Below, in pieces: positions 1-10,064 of a stretch of DNA of 64,000 nucleotides (positions within the stretch are counted from its first letter, which is position 1; each line of letters begins with the position of its first letter). Location of the stretch: the NCBI RefSeq assembly GCF_000802425.1, contig NZ_JRUD01000002.1, positions 310,001 to 374,000 on the forward strand, read 5' to 3'. The translations under genes were made by a program, and so were the position numbers. The notes below the pieces were generated by a model, which was not told the DNA's origin, did not search any database, and saw only the letters and a program-made list of their open reading frames with translations. The stretch is from Pseudomonas flexibilis. Lineage in GTDB: Bacteria; Pseudomonadota; Gammaproteobacteria; Pseudomonadales; Pseudomonadaceae.

Positions 1-165
1 GGCGTCGGCTTCCTGCGCGTTGCGTACCGGCGGCACCAGGTTGGGCATGACGATGGCGCGGCCGAAGGTACGGGCGGCATCGGCTACGGTCTGCGCCAGG
101 GCGGCGCCGTCGCGCAGGTGGATATGCCAGTCGTCGGGACGCAGCAGGGTAAGGCGGTCGGTCAT
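1..165 (-). CDS. pyrC: Dihydroorotase PyrC, N-terminal part (cut by window edge)
   Basis: Dihydroorotase closes N-carbamoyl-aspartate to dihydroorotate, the third step of de novo pyrimidine synthesis. Only the first 55 codons lie in the window. The translation opens [20 protein letters not shown], and the HIHLR segment (residues 14-18) holds the two histidine zinc ligands of class II dihydroorotases. The ATG at 163-165 was chosen because the protein begins in typical family fashion a few residues before this motif. It is divergent from motY, a pairing I recall from P. aeruginosa. The rest of the gene lies to the left of the window. Confidence 0.9.
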   Translation of the reverse strand, partial: MTDRLTLLRPDDWHIHLRDGAALAQTVADAARTFGRAIVMPNLVPPVRNAQEADA

Positions 166-367
166 GAAGAGGATCCGGGCGATGAAACGTGCGCGAATGC
201 TACCGGAAAATGCGCTCGCCGGCTGCCCGGCAAGACGATGAACCGCGGCGTTGCGCAGGTTTCGATCGGTGGCGTTCTGTGAAACGTCGCACAGGAAGCC
301 CCTCAAGTTTTCGCCCGCGGCTCCGATATGCCGGGGGAACGCCGTAAATCCCTGGAGCCCTCCCATC

Positions 368-1279
368 GTGCGCCTGCAGTATGCCGCTCTGCTCAGCCTG
401 TTCGTCAGTCTGCCGTCGGTCGCCCTGACCTTCCAGCCGCGCCTGGAGCATGCGGAGTGGCGCGCCGAGGGTGATCAGTTCGAATGCCGGCTGATCCAGC
501 CGATCAAGACCTTTGGTGGCGTGGGCCAGTTCGTGCGCCGCGCCGGCGAGCAGCCGACCTTCCAGCTGATCAGTCGCGAGCGCTGGCTGGGCAATGGCGC
601 CGCCACGCTGCTGGTGGCCGCCGCGCCCTGGCGCCCGGAGCACAGCGACGTCAGCATTGGCAAGGTCAAGGTCGACGGTGACCAGGTGCTGCTCAAGAGC
701 GACAACCAGCAGGCGGCGCGCCTGCTCACCGGCCTGATGGAGGGGCGTTCGCCGCTGGTGCGCCATCGCACCCGGCAGACCAACGAATACATGGAAGTAC
801 GCCTCCTGCCGGCGCGCTTCGGCCAGGCGTTCCGCGAGTTCCAGCAGTGCACCACGCAACTGCTGCCGGTCAACTTCGACCAGGTCAAATACCTGCAGCT
901 GAGTTTCGCCAACAGCGGTATCGACCTGGGCGACGCTGCCCGCCGGGAGCTGGATCGCGTGCTGCTGTTGCTCAAGGCCGATCCGACCATCAACAGCATT
1001 CGCCTGGAAGGCCATTCCGACAACACCGGCAACCGCCTGACCAACCGCGACCTGTCGCGCCGCAGGGCGATGGCGGTGGCCGCCTACCTGAAGGAAAAGG
1101 GCATTCCCGAGGGACAGATCAGCATCCGCTTCCACGGTGAGCGCTACCCGCTGGTGCCCAACAACAGCGAAGCCAATCGCGGCAAGAACCGCCGTGTCAC
1201 CCTCTACCTGGAGCGGTTGACCGAATCCGACGCGGAGCAGGAGCGCCTGGCCCGCGGCAACTCCGCCCAGCCGGCCTGA
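368..1279 (+). CDS. motY: Flagellar sodium-type motor protein MotY
   Basis: MotY is a periplasmic ring component that helps anchor flagellar stator units to the peptidoglycan. The frame is open from 251, but I chose the GTG at 368 because GGAG lies a suitable distance upstream and the protein then begins with a signal peptide (about residues 1-20, hydrophobic [15 protein letters not shown]). The N-terminal half (about 21-170) matches the MotY-specific domain. The C-terminal half is an OmpA-type peptidoglycan-binding domain with the LEGHSDNTG and NRRVTLYL motifs. Length is 303 residues, near the family norm. It is followed by argG on the same strand, about 100 bp away. Confidence 0.88.
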   Translation: MRLQYAALLSLFVSLPSVALTFQPRLEHAEWRAEGDQFECRLIQPIKTFGGVGQFVRRAGEQPTFQLISRERWLGNGAATLLVAAAPWRPEHSDVSIGKVKVDGDQVLLKSDNQQAARLLTGLMEGRSPLVRHRTRQTNEYMEVRLLPARFGQAFREFQQCTTQLLPVNFDQVKYLQLSFANSGIDLGDAARRELDRVLLLLKADPTINSIRLEGHSDNTGNRLTNRDLSRRRAMAVAAYLKEKGIPEGQISIRFHGERYPLVPNNSEANRGKNRRVTLYLERLTESDAEQERLARGNSAQPA

Positions 1280-1381
1280 AGCGAGGCATTGCGGGCCACC
1301 GAGGGCGCTGCGGGCCTGTCATTTGCGGCCCGTCATCAGTAGAATTGCGGGCTTTCCCGTACTACCCGTGGAGCTGATGGC

Positions 1382-2602
<1,221 letters not shown>

Positions 2603-2622
2603 CGCGACGCGTGACCTGACCG

Positions 2623-2660
2623 CCGCCCCCGTCGCAGCCTGCGCGGGGGCGGTTTCGTTT
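2623..2660 (+). terminator. Rho-independent terminator of argG
   Basis: A GC-rich inverted repeat, CCGCCCCCG / CGGGGGCGG, with a 12-base loop is followed by a T-rich run (TTTCGTTT), about 20 bases after the argG stop codon. Confidence 0.8.
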
Positions 2661-2753
2661 CGGGACCGCGCACCGGGCGGCTGTTAAACTAGCCGGCATT
2701 CCAGAGCCCTTGCGTTTTCACGGGGGCCGATTCACCTGTCAGGAGAACATCCC

Positions 2754-3146
2754 ATGAGACTGCTGCACACCATGCTGCGCGTCGGCGATATGGACAAGTC
2801 CATCGCCTTCTACACCGAAGTGCTGGGCATGACCCTGCTGCGCCGCAAGGACTATCCGGACGGCCAGTTCACCCTGGCGTTCGTCGGCTACGGCAACGAG
2901 GCCGAGAACAGCGTCATCGAGCTGACCTACAACTGGGGCGTGGACAAGTACGAGCTGGGCACCGGCTACGGCCACATCGCCCTGGAAGTCGAAGACGTCT
3001 ACAAGGCCTGCGAGGACATTCGCGCCCGTGGCGGCAAGATCACCCGCGAGCCGGGTCCGATGAAGCACGGTTCCAGCATTCTGGCCTTCGTGGAAGACCC
3101 GGACGGCTACAAGATCGAGCTGCTGTCGCCCGAGCGCAAGGACTGA
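2754..3146 (+). CDS. gloA: Lactoylglutathione lyase (glyoxalase I)
   Basis: Glyoxalase I converts the hemithioacetal of methylglyoxal and glutathione into S-lactoylglutathione, the first step of methylglyoxal detoxification. The 130-residue protein has the E. coli-type layout, with the four metal ligands at the expected positions: His5, Glu56, His74 and Glu122. It lacks the extra loops of the longer zinc-dependent isoforms, which suggests the nickel/cobalt-activated type. An AGGAG ribosome site lies before the ATG. The DEAD-box helicase gene follows after 47 bp and may be co-transcribed. Confidence 0.95.
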   Translation: MRLLHTMLRVGDMDKSIAFYTEVLGMTLLRRKDYPDGQFTLAFVGYGNEAENSVIELTYNWGVDKYELGTGYGHIALEVEDVYKACEDIRARGGKITREPGPMKHGSSILAFVEDPDGYKIELLSPERKD

Positions 3147-3193
3147 GCCGCCCGCCGGCGCCGTCACCCCATTCGCTGTAAAGAGGAATACCC

Positions 3194-4528
3194 GTGTTTG
3201 CCGATTTCGCCCTGCACGAACGCCTGCTCAAGGCTGTCGCCGAGCTTAACTTCACCGAGCCGACCCCCGTGCAGCGCGAGGCCATCCCGCCGGCGCTGGC
3301 TGGCAAGGACCTGCGCGTCATCGCCCAGACCGGCAGCGGCAAGACCGCCGCCTTCGCGCTGCCGCTGCTCAACCGTCTGATCGGCGACGCCGAGCCGCGC
3401 GTGCGCGTGCGGGCGCTGATCCTGCTGCCGACCCGCGAGCTGGCCCAGCAGACGCTGAAGGAGATGGAGAAGTTCTCCCGCTACACCTTCATCAAGTCGA
3501 TGCTGATCACCGGCGGCGAGGGCTTCAAGGAACAGGCGGCGGCGCTGCGCAAGACGCCGGACATCCTGATTGGCACGCCGGGCCGGCTGATCGAGCACCT
3601 GGATGCCGGCAACCTGCGCCTGGACGAGGTGGAGGTGCTGGTGCTGGACGAGGCCGACCGCATGCTCGACATGGGTTTCGCCGAAGCCATGGAGCGACTG
3701 ACCGGCGAGTGCGCCAATCGCCAGCAGACCCTGCTGTTCTCCGCCACCACCGGCGGCGCGGTCATGCGCGAGGTGATCGGCAAGGTGCTCAGGGAGCCTC
3801 TGCACCTGATGCTCAACCGGGTCAGCGAGCTGAACGAGAACACCCGCCAGCAGATCATCTGCGCCGACGACGTGGCCCACAAGGAGCGCCTGCTGCACTG
3901 GCTGCTGGCCAACGAGACCTACCAGAAGGCGATCATCTTCACCAACACCCGCGCCCAGGCCGACCGCATCTATGGTCGCCTGGTGGCTGAAGGGGTGAAG
4001 GCCTTCATCCTGCACGGCGACAAGGAACACGCCGAACGCAAGCAGGCCATCGAGCGCCTCAAGCAGGGCGGCAACAAGGTGCTGGTGGCCACCGACGTGG
4101 CGGCCCGCGGCCTGGACGTGGAAGGCCTGGACCTGGTGATCAACTTCGACATGCCGCGCTCCGGTGACGAGTACGTGCACCGCATCGGCCGTACCGGCCG
4201 CGCCGGTGCCGAGGGGCTGGCCATCTCGCTGATCTGCCACTTCGACTGGAACCTGATGTCCAGTGTCGAACGCTACCTTAAGCAGAGCTTCGAGCGCCGC
4301 GTGATCAAGGAACTGAAGGGCAGCTACCAGGGCCCGAAGAACGTCAAGGCGTCCGGCAAGGCCGCCGGCACCAAGAAGAAAAAGACCGACAAGGATGGCA
4401 AGGGCGCCAAGAAGACGGCGGCGAAGAAACCGGCCAAACCGGCCGCCAAGCGCAAGCCGGCGGCGCCGTCGGGGTTGGTCAGTGCGGACGGCATGGCGCC
4501 GTTGAAGCGCCGTACGACCGAGGGCTGA
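3194..4528 (+). CDS. DEAD-box ATP-dependent RNA helicase, SrmB-like
   Basis: An RNA helicase that probably acts in ribosome assembly or RNA turnover. All core motifs are visible in order: Q motif (FTEPTPVQ), Walker A AQTGSGKT, PTRELA, GTPGR, DEAD, SAT, ARGLD and HRIGRTGRAG. The two RecA domains occupy about residues 1-365. The last 70 or so residues form a lysine/alanine/proline-rich basic tail, a likely RNA-binding extension. The start is GTG at 3194, preceded by AAGAGGA. Within the DEAD family SrmB is the closest match I can argue (short N-terminus, basic tail), but subfamily assignment by eye is uncertain. Confidence 0.88.
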   Translation: MFADFALHERLLKAVAELNFTEPTPVQREAIPPALAGKDLRVIAQTGSGKTAAFALPLLNRLIGDAEPRVRVRALILLPTRELAQQTLKEMEKFSRYTFIKSMLITGGEGFKEQAAALRKTPDILIGTPGRLIEHLDAGNLRLDEVEVLVLDEADRMLDMGFAEAMERLTGECANRQQTLLFSATTGGAVMREVIGKVLREPLHLMLNRVSELNENTRQQIICADDVAHKERLLHWLLANETYQKAIIFTNTRAQADRIYGRLVAEGVKAFILHGDKEHAERKQAIERLKQGGNKVLVATDVAARGLDVEGLDLVINFDMPRSGDEYVHRIGRTGRAGAEGLAISLICHFDWNLMSSVERYLKQSFERRVIKELKGSYQGPKNVKASGKAAGTKKKKTDKDGKGAKKTAAKKPAKPAAKRKPAAPSGLVSADGMAPLKRRTTEG

Positions 4529-4538
4529 GGGAGGCTCT

Positions 4539-4588
4539 CCCTCTCCCCTGGCCCCTCTCCCCTCGCGGGGGAGGGCCAGGGGAGAGGG
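4539..4588. repeat. Long imperfect palindrome of CCCTCTCCC type
   Basis: An inverted repeat of 15-base arms (CCCTCTCCCCTGGCC and its complement) surrounds a 20-base C/G-rich loop, directly after the helicase stop codon. It could form a strong RNA hairpin and act as a 3'-end stabiliser. Similar CCCTCTCCC palindromes are dispersed in many proteobacterial genomes. Confidence 0.65.
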
Positions 4589-4610
4589 GTGAAAGCGCTC
4601 ACGCCCAAAC

Positions 4611-4641
4611 AAAAAAAGGGCCGCTTTCGCGACCCTTTTTT
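4611..4641 (-). terminator. Terminator of tRNA-Val, probably bidirectional
   Basis: A run of A residues, GGG and CGC arms around a TTTC loop, then CGA, CCC and a run of T residues. Read on the minus strand it lies nine bases after the tRNA-Val CCA end. The A and T runs on both sides suggest it can also end helicase transcription from the other direction. Confidence 0.75.
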
Positions 4642-4649
4642 CATCTGTC

Positions 4650-4726
4650 TGGTAGGCACAATTGGACTCGAACCAACGACCCCCACCATGTCAAGGTGGT
4701 GCTCTAACCAACTGAGCTATGTGCCT
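4650..4726 (-). tRNA. tRNA-Val (anticodon GAC)
   Basis: The minus strand folds into a full 77-nt cloverleaf. The acceptor stem pairs AGGCACA with UGUGCCU, the anticodon stem CCACC/GGUGG encloses loop UUGACAU with anticodon GAC, the T-loop is UUCGAGU, and CCA is encoded. The GAC anticodon reads GUC valine codons. Confidence 0.96.
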
Positions 4727-4738
4727 TCGAGGCCGCGC

Positions 4739-4766
4739 ATTCTACGCAAATGGCGCGGCTTGTCAA
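4739..4766 (-). promoter_or_regulatory. Sigma-70 promoter of tRNA-Val
   Basis: On the minus strand TTGACA, a 16-bp spacer and TAGAAT lie just upstream of the tRNA-Val 5' end, followed by a GC-rich discriminator typical of stringently controlled stable-RNA promoters. Confidence 0.8.
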
Positions 4767-4786
4767 AGGCAGATTCGCATCAGGCG

Positions 4787-5092
4787 CTACTCCACCTTGT
4801 CGGTGGCTTTTTCCACCTCCTCCATGCGCTGTTCATAGCGGGCGCATTCGTCCTGCAGGCCCTGGTCGGTGCGCGCCAGGCTGTCTTCGCGGCGCTTGAG
4901 CTCCATGTCCTTCAGCTCCTCGTGAATCTGCTGCGCCTTTTGCGGATCGCCGCCGGTGGATTCGTGGATTTCCTGCGCCAGCTCGCCGGCCCGTTCGCGG
5001 GTGTCCCGCGGGGTACAGTCGCGCTCCTGGGCCCAGGTCGGCCCGCTCAGTCCCAGCAGGATGGCGGCGGCCAGTGCGGTGAGGTGTTTCAT
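4787..5092 (-). CDS. DUF1090-family small periplasmic protein
   Basis: A 101-residue exported protein of unknown function. It starts with a signal peptide (MKHLTALAAAILLGLSGPTWA, cleavage after about residue 21) and continues as a highly charged, coiled-coil-prone helix with paired cysteines. This layout matches the DUF1090 (YqjC-like) family, which has no established activity. GGAGGA stands seven bases before the ATG. It lies upstream of egtD on the same strand, on the far side of its 3' end, with about 84 bp between them, and could be read through from the egt genes. Confidence 0.75.
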   Translation of the reverse strand: MKHLTALAAAILLGLSGPTWAQERDCTPRDTRERAGELAQEIHESTGGDPQKAQQIHEELKDMELKRREDSLARTDQGLQDECARYEQRMEEVEKATDKVE

Positions 5093-5175
5093 GGCAGTTC
5101 CTCCGTACTTCGAGATGGTGCCTTCGCAGTGGAGTGCCCCGCAGCCCAGTCGTTCGTGACGGGTGACGGGCGTTT

Positions 5176-6138
5176 CTAGGCACTGCGCAGGAAGTGCACG
5201 CTGAACAGCTGCTCCGCATCCATCCACAACGCCTGCCCCTGGAAGCCGGCGCGCTCGGCCAGGCGCAGGAAGCCCTCGGGGCTGTACTTGTAGGAATTCT
5301 CGGTGTGCAGGCTCTCGCCCGGTGCGAAGCTGAAGGTGTGGCCCTCGATGCGCACCTGCTGCGCCAGCGGGCTGACCAGGTGCATCTCGATACGCGATTC
5401 GACCGGGTTGAAGAACGCCCGGTGGCGGAAGCGGCGCGGCTGGATATCGCTGTCCAGTTCGCGGCGGATGCGTTCCAGCAGGTTGAGGTTGAACGCGGCG
5501 GTGACGCCGGCACGGTCGTTGTAGGCGGCCTCCAGGCGGTCACGGTCCTTGAGCAGGTCCACGCCGATCAGCAAGCCACTGCCGTCCGGCAGCAGCCGGC
5601 GCAGGTGACGCAGGAAGTCCAGTGCCTGGGCGGGTTCGAAGTTGCCGATGCTGGAGCCGGGAAAGAACGCCAGCGGCTTCGCCCGCTTGAAGGCCTGGGG
5701 CAGGCGCAGCGGGCGGCAGAAATCGGCGCAGGCGGCATGCACTTCCAGCCAGGGGTAGTCGGCAGCCAGCCGGCGGGTGCTGTCGATGAGGAATTCGCGG
5801 CTGATATCGATGCCCAGGTAGCGGCTCGGCTGCAGGGTTTCCAGCAGCAGGCGCACCTTGCGGCTGGCGCCGCTGCCCAGCTCCAGCAGCGGCGCTTCCG
5901 GACCGGCCAGGCGGGCGATCTCGTCGCAGGCCTCGGCGAGAATGGCCTCCTCGGTGCGGGTCGGGTAGTACTCGGGCTGCTCGCAGATCTGCTCGAACAG
6001 CCGCGAGCCCACGGCATCGTAGAAGTGCTTGGGCGAGGTTTGCTTGGGGGTGGCGGCAAAGCCGGCGAGGATTTCATCGCACAGGCTGGCGCTGCGCGGG
6101 TGATGGTCGTGGTAACGCACCGTGGCGGTTGCTGTCAT
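5176..6138 (-). CDS. egtD: L-histidine N-alpha-methyltransferase EgtD
   Basis: EgtD trimethylates the alpha-amino group of histidine with three S-adenosylmethionine to give hercynine, the first step of ergothioneine synthesis. The 320-residue protein has the family signature YDAVGSRLFEQI followed by PEYYPTRTE (about residues 40-63), the SAM loop ELGSGASRK (86-94) and FPGSSIGNF. Its ATG overlaps the egtB stop codon as ATGA, so the two are translationally coupled with egtB first. No egtA, egtC or egtE lies nearby. Confidence 0.92.
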   Translation of the reverse strand: MTATATVRYHDHHPRSASLCDEILAGFAATPKQTSPKHFYDAVGSRLFEQICEQPEYYPTRTEEAILAEACDEIARLAGPEAPLLELGSGASRKVRLLLETLQPSRYLGIDISREFLIDSTRRLAADYPWLEVHAACADFCRPLRLPQAFKRAKPLAFFPGSSIGNFEPAQALDFLRHLRRLLPDGSGLLIGVDLLKDRDRLEAAYNDRAGVTAAFNLNLLERIRRELDSDIQPRRFRHRAFFNPVESRIEMHLVSPLAQQVRIEGHTFSFAPGESLHTENSYKYSPEGFLRLAERAGFQGQALWMDAEQLFSVHFLRSA

Positions 6139-7439
6139 GCGGTTTCGTCCCGGGCCAGGCGCAGGCCGCTGAAGGCCCAGCGCATGTGTGGATAGAAGAA
6201 GTTGCGGTAGCTGGCGCGCAGGTGATCCGGCGGGGTGACGCAACAGCCGCCGCGCAACACCTGCTGGCCGCACATGAACTTGCCGTTGTATTCGCCGAGG
6301 CTGCCGCCCAGGGGCTGGAAGCCGGGGTAGGGCAGGAAGGCGCTGGCCGTCCATTCCCAGACATCGCCGAACAGCTGCGCCGGCTGGGTGCCAGGCACGC
6401 CGGGCGAGGGTTGCGGGCGCAGCAGGCCGGCGTCGAGGAAATGCCCGCTCACCGGCAGCGTCTGGGCCACGGCTTCCCACTCCGCCTCGCTGGGCAGGCG
6501 CGCATCGGCCCAGCGTGCGTAGGCATCGGCTTCGAAGAAGCTCAGGTGGCAGACCGGCGCGGACAGGTTCAGTGGCTGCAGGCCAGTCAGGGTGAACTCT
6601 CGCCAGCCGCGCTCCTCGTCGTGTCGCCAGTACAGCGGCGCCTGCCAGTTCGCCTGGCGCAGCGTCGCCCAGCCGTCGGAGAGCCACAGCTCGCTGCGGC
6701 TGTAGCCACCGTCCAGCAGGAAGGCCAGGTAATCGGCGTTGCTCACCGGGCGGCTGGCCAGGCGAAAGGGTTCCAGCCAGACCTTGTGACGCGGTCGTTC
6801 GCAGTCGAAGGCGAAGCCGTCGCCGGCGTGGCCTATCTCCACCAGCCCGCCGGCATGGCTGTGCCAGCGCAGCGGCGCGGGCGGTTGCTCGGAGACGGCC
6901 GGCAAGTCATCCCGGTAGGCCGGCGCTAGCGGATTGAGCGAGAAGTTGTAGAGCAGGTCCATCAGCAGCAGTTCCTGGTGCTGCTGCTCGTGCTGCAGGC
7001 CCAGCTCCAGCCGCTGACACAGGGTTTCCAGCTTGCCGGGCGGCGGATGGTCGAGCAGGTCCTCCATCGCCAGGTTGACTACCCGGCGCCAGTTGAGCAC
7101 CTCGGCGACCGTGGGCCTCGACAGCAGCCCGCGCTGCGGGCGCGGGAACGGCTGGCCGTGGGTCAGGTAATAGGAATTGAACAGCAGGTCGTAACGCGGG
7201 TCCGGCGTGCGGTAGCCGGGCTGATAGGGCAGCAGCAGGAAGGTTTCGAAGAACCAGGTGGTGTGCGCCAGGTGCCATTTCGGCGGGCTGGCGTCAGGCA
7301 TGCCCTGGATGCCGTAGTCCTCGATGGCCAGTGGCGCGCACAGCGCCTCGCTGGTGGCGCGCACTTGGCGAAAGCGCTCACGCAGGCGTTGCAGCGCCAC
7401 GTCGGGATCGTTCTGTGTGTGAAGCGCCTGAGCCGGCAT
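6135..7439 (-). CDS. egtB: EgtB-type sulfoxide synthase (DinB/FGE-like)
   Basis: EgtB is a non-haem iron enzyme that couples hercynine, oxygen and a thiol (gamma-glutamylcysteine or cysteine) into a sulfoxide precursor of ergothioneine. In this 434-residue protein the DinB-like half carries the iron ligands: His59 (in KWHLAHTTW), His150 and His154 (HEQQHQE). The C-terminal half is an FGE/sulfatase-modifying fold with GDVWEWT, VLRGG and FSGLRLAR motifs. The frame is open further upstream; MPAQALHTQN at 7437-7439 was chosen because the conserved domain begins shortly after it, but no strong ribosome site is seen. Which thiol it uses cannot be read from the sequence. Confidence 0.9.
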   Translation of the reverse strand: MPAQALHTQNDPDVALQRLRERFRQVRATSEALCAPLAIEDYGIQGMPDASPPKWHLAHTTWFFETFLLLPYQPGYRTPDPRYDLLFNSYYLTHGQPFPRPQRGLLSRPTVAEVLNWRRVVNLAMEDLLDHPPPGKLETLCQRLELGLQHEQQHQELLLMDLLYNFSLNPLAPAYRDDLPAVSEQPPAPLRWHSHAGGLVEIGHAGDGFAFDCERPRHKVWLEPFRLASRPVSNADYLAFLLDGGYSRSELWLSDGWATLRQANWQAPLYWRHDEERGWREFTLTGLQPLNLSAPVCHLSFFEADAYARWADARLPSEAEWEAVAQTLPVSGHFLDAGLLRPQPSPGVPGTQPAQLFGDVWEWTASAFLPYPGFQPLGGSLGEYNGKFMCGQQVLRGGCCVTPPDHLRASYRNFFYPHMRWAFSGLRLARDETA

Positions 7440-7536
7440 GGAGATCGTCCGTAAACCCTGAACCCAAGGAAAACGACCGGCGCGGATGCTGCAAAGTTCG
7501 TCCGGGCTGGCTGACTGGCGTCGGCTGCGGCATGAC

Positions 7537-7624
7537 CGTAGGGTGGTCAACGCAACGCGTTGGCCACCGGATGGTGCATCGTGTATGCCGCATTGGCGGC
7601 CGGAAAAGCGCCGGCCGCCCTACG
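7537..7624. repeat. GTAGGGTGG composite hairpin element, copy 1
   Basis: It begins CGTAGGGTGG and ends GCCCTACG. The left half forms a 12-bp hairpin (GGTGGTCAACGC with GCGTTGGCCACC, loop AAC); the right half forms a second GC-rich hairpin (GGCGGCCGG/CCGGCCGCC). It lies in the divergent gap between egtB and the ABC exporter. The element near 34.85 kb is almost the same in its left half. Confidence 0.7.
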
Positions 7625-7716
7625 GCAACCTCACGGGGCCGGCCGGCTTGCGTGTTGCCCGGCGCGGGCCCAGCATAGGGCCCCTGTTTTTTCGCTGTTC
7701 CCAAGGATTCCTTCCC

Positions 7717-9522
7717 ATGTCCACCGACGCTACGGTCGCGCCCGTCAAGCGCGCCGAGCAGGCGCGCGGCGACGTTGCCGTGATCCGCGACCTGCTGCCC
7801 TACCTGAAACCCTACCTCGGCCGCATCCTGCTGGCGCTGGGTCTGGTGTTCGCCGCCAAGCTGCTCAACCTGCTGGTGCCGTTCGTTCTCAAGTACATCG
7901 TCGATGACCTCAACGTCGAGCCCAGCTTGCTCCTGCTGCCGGTCGGCCTGCTGCTCGCCTACGGCGCCTCGCGTATCGGCGTCACGCTGTTCACCGAGCT
8001 GCGCCAGGTGGTGTTCGCTCGGGTGATGGCACGCACTTCGCGGCAGGTCACCCTGCAAGTGTTCCGTCATCTGCACGCGCTCTCCCTGAAGTTCCACCTG
8101 GGCCGGCGCACCGGCGGCGTGGCGCGCGATGTGGAGCGCGGCGGCTCGGCGATCGCCGACCTGCTGGACTGGACGCTGTATTCGATCATTCCGATCCTGC
8201 TGGAAGTGCTGCTGGTCACCCTGGTGCTGGTCTGGGTCTACGACTGGCGCTTCGCAGCCATCACCCTGGCCACGCTGGTGGCCTATGCGGTGTGGACCTT
8301 CTCGGTGACCGAGTGGCGCACCCGCTACTACCGCGCCTCGGTGGAGGCCGACACCCGGGCCAACGAGCGCGCGGTGGACTCGCTGCTCAACTATGAGACG
8401 GTCAAGTACTTCAACAACGAGGCCCACGAGGCGGCGCGCTACGACGAGAACCTGCGCACCCTGGAGGAAACCAAGGTCAAGGCCACCACCAGCCTGGCGG
8501 TGCTCAACCTGGGCCAGGCGGCCATCGTCTCCATAGGCGTCACCGCCATGATGTGGCTGGCCGCCGCCGGCGTGGTGGCCGGCAACATGACGGTGGGTGA
8601 CCTGGTGCTGGTCAACGCCTACCTGCTGCAGCTGTCGGCGCCGCTGTTCCTGCTCGGCATGATGTACCGCGAGGTGAAACAGGCGCTGACCAACATGGAG
8701 CGCCTGTTCGGCCTGCTCGACGAGCGCCAGGACGTGCAGGACGCCCCGGATGCAGTCGCCCTGGACAGCCGCCGCCCGACGGTGCGCTTCGAAAGCGTGC
8801 GCTTCGGCTACGATCCGCGCCGCGAGATCCTGCATGGCGTGGACTTCGAGATCCCCGCCGGCGGCACCGTGGCGGTGGTTGGTCACTCGGGCTCGGGCAA
8901 ATCCACCCTGGCGCGCCTGCTGTACCGCTTCTACGACGTGGGCGAGGGGCGCATCACCATCGACGGCCATGACCTGCGCCAGCTGACCCAGGCCTCGCTG
9001 CGCGGCGCCATCGGCATCGTTCCCCAGGACACCGTGCTGTTCAACGACAGCATCTACTACAACATCCGCTACGGCCGCCCCGAGGCGACGCGCGAGGAGG
9101 TGGAGGCCGCCGCCCGCGCCGCGCACATCCACCGCTTCATTGAAAGCCTGCCGGATGGCTACGACACCCAGGTGGGCGAGCGGGGTCTCAAGCTCTCCGG
9201 CGGCGAGAAGCAGCGGGTGGCCATCGCCCGGGCGATCCTCAAGAACCCCAGCATCCTGATCTTCGACGAGGCGACCTCGGCGCTGGATTCCAAGTCAGAG
9301 CGCGCCATCCAGGCCGAGCTGGATCGTATCCAGGTGGGGCGCACCACGCTGGTGATCGCCCACCGGCTGTCCACGGTGATGAATGCCGACCAGATCCTGG
9401 TGATGGATGCCGGCCAGGTGGTCGAGCGCGGCAGCCACGCCGAACTGCTGGCCCGCGACGGTCACTACGCGCAGATGTGGCGCCTGCAGCAGAGCGAGAA
9501 GGCGAAGGAGGCGGGTAATTAA
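7717..9522 (+). CDS. ATM1/HMT1-type ABC exporter (fused permease-ATPase)
   Basis: A 601-residue half-transporter: a transmembrane domain with about six helices (residues 30-320), then one nucleotide-binding domain with Walker A GHSGSGKST, signature LSGGEKQRVAIARA, Walker B ILIFDEATSALD and the H-loop. The family exports glutathione-linked or iron-sulfur-related compounds and metal-thiol conjugates. The transmembrane segment NYETVKYFNNE is typical of the ATM1 branch. The start is ATG at 7717 with AAGGA upstream; the frame itself is open much earlier. It is divergent from egtB, so export of a thiol compound is possible but only inferred. Confidence 0.9.
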   Translation: MSTDATVAPVKRAEQARGDVAVIRDLLPYLKPYLGRILLALGLVFAAKLLNLLVPFVLKYIVDDLNVEPSLLLLPVGLLLAYGASRIGVTLFTELRQVVFARVMARTSRQVTLQVFRHLHALSLKFHLGRRTGGVARDVERGGSAIADLLDWTLYSIIPILLEVLLVTLVLVWVYDWRFAAITLATLVAYAVWTFSVTEWRTRYYRASVEADTRANERAVDSLLNYETVKYFNNEAHEAARYDENLRTLEETKVKATTSLAVLNLGQAAIVSIGVTAMMWLAAAGVVAGNMTVGDLVLVNAYLLQLSAPLFLLGMMYREVKQALTNMERLFGLLDERQDVQDAPDAVALDSRRPTVRFESVRFGYDPRREILHGVDFEIPAGGTVAVVGHSGSGKSTLARLLYRFYDVGEGRITIDGHDLRQLTQASLRGAIGIVPQDTVLFNDSIYYNIRYGRPEATREEVEAAARAAHIHRFIESLPDGYDTQVGERGLKLSGGEKQRVAIARAILKNPSILIFDEATSALDSKSERAIQAELDRIQVGRTTLVIAHRLSTVMNADQILVMDAGQVVERGSHAELLARDGHYAQMWRLQQSEKAKEAGN

Positions 9523-9650
9523 CAGGCCGTCGAAAACGTAGGCGAGGCCGGCAAGACGAGGCAGAAACAGCCGAGGACGCGCAGTTTAGGTGTTCTAAAT
9601 GAGCAGGCCGAGGCTGTTTCTAACGAAGGATTGCCAACGCAGGTAGTCTG
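9523..9650. repeat. Inverted-repeat element with AGAAACAGCC arms
   Basis: Directly after the ABC exporter stop codon. Arms AGAAACAGCC (9563-9572) and GGCTGTTTCT (9612-9621) flank a smaller hairpin TTTAG-GTGTT-CTAAA (9585-9599). The left end begins AACAGGCCGTCGAAAA. It looks like one copy of a dispersed Pseudomonas repeat that may also serve as the exporter's 3' hairpin. No second copy was seen in this window. Confidence 0.5.
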
Positions 9651-9656
9651 CAACCG

Positions 9657-9926
9657 CTAGAGGCCGGTGCTTACCCAGGACAGGGTCACCGCCAGCGCCA
9701 GGCTGAGCGCGCCGAAGCGGGTGAAGAAGCCGTCCACGCGGTGGCGGGCGGCGAGCATCAGGGCTTCCTGGAAATTGCCCTGGACCAGGCGCAACTTGAA
9801 CTGCGACCGACGCCGCTGGGTCGCCAGCAGCAGCCAGGAACCGGCCAGCGCCATGAGCAGGGCCAGGGCATTGAGAATCTGCGCCGGATAGGTGAGGGGA
9901 ACGCTCCAAAGAGCCTGCAGCGACAT
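9657..9926 (-). CDS. Small inner-membrane protein, unknown function
   Basis: An 89-residue protein with two predicted membrane helices (about residues 14-36 and 69-86) joined by a basic stretch QRRRSQFKLRL. GGGAGTG lies well placed before the ATG. It has no motif I recognise. The gene points toward the ABC exporter and lies between two repeat elements. Coding status is supported by the ribosome site and a coherent membrane pattern rather than by homology. Confidence 0.6.
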   Translation of the reverse strand: MSLQALWSVPLTYPAQILNALALLMALAGSWLLLATQRRRSQFKLRLVQGNFQEALMLAARHRVDGFFTRFGALSLALAVTLSWVSTGL

Positions 9927-10064
9927 CGTTCACTCCCGCTTCAGGTAAACCCGAAGGTTGTAAAAAGCGGGGGATTTTAATCAGGCGCAGCGGTGGGCGG
10001 GGTGTTTTCCGACCGGCGTCGATCCGTGCGACGGTGCATCGGCCCGACTTCCCGGGCCGGGAAT

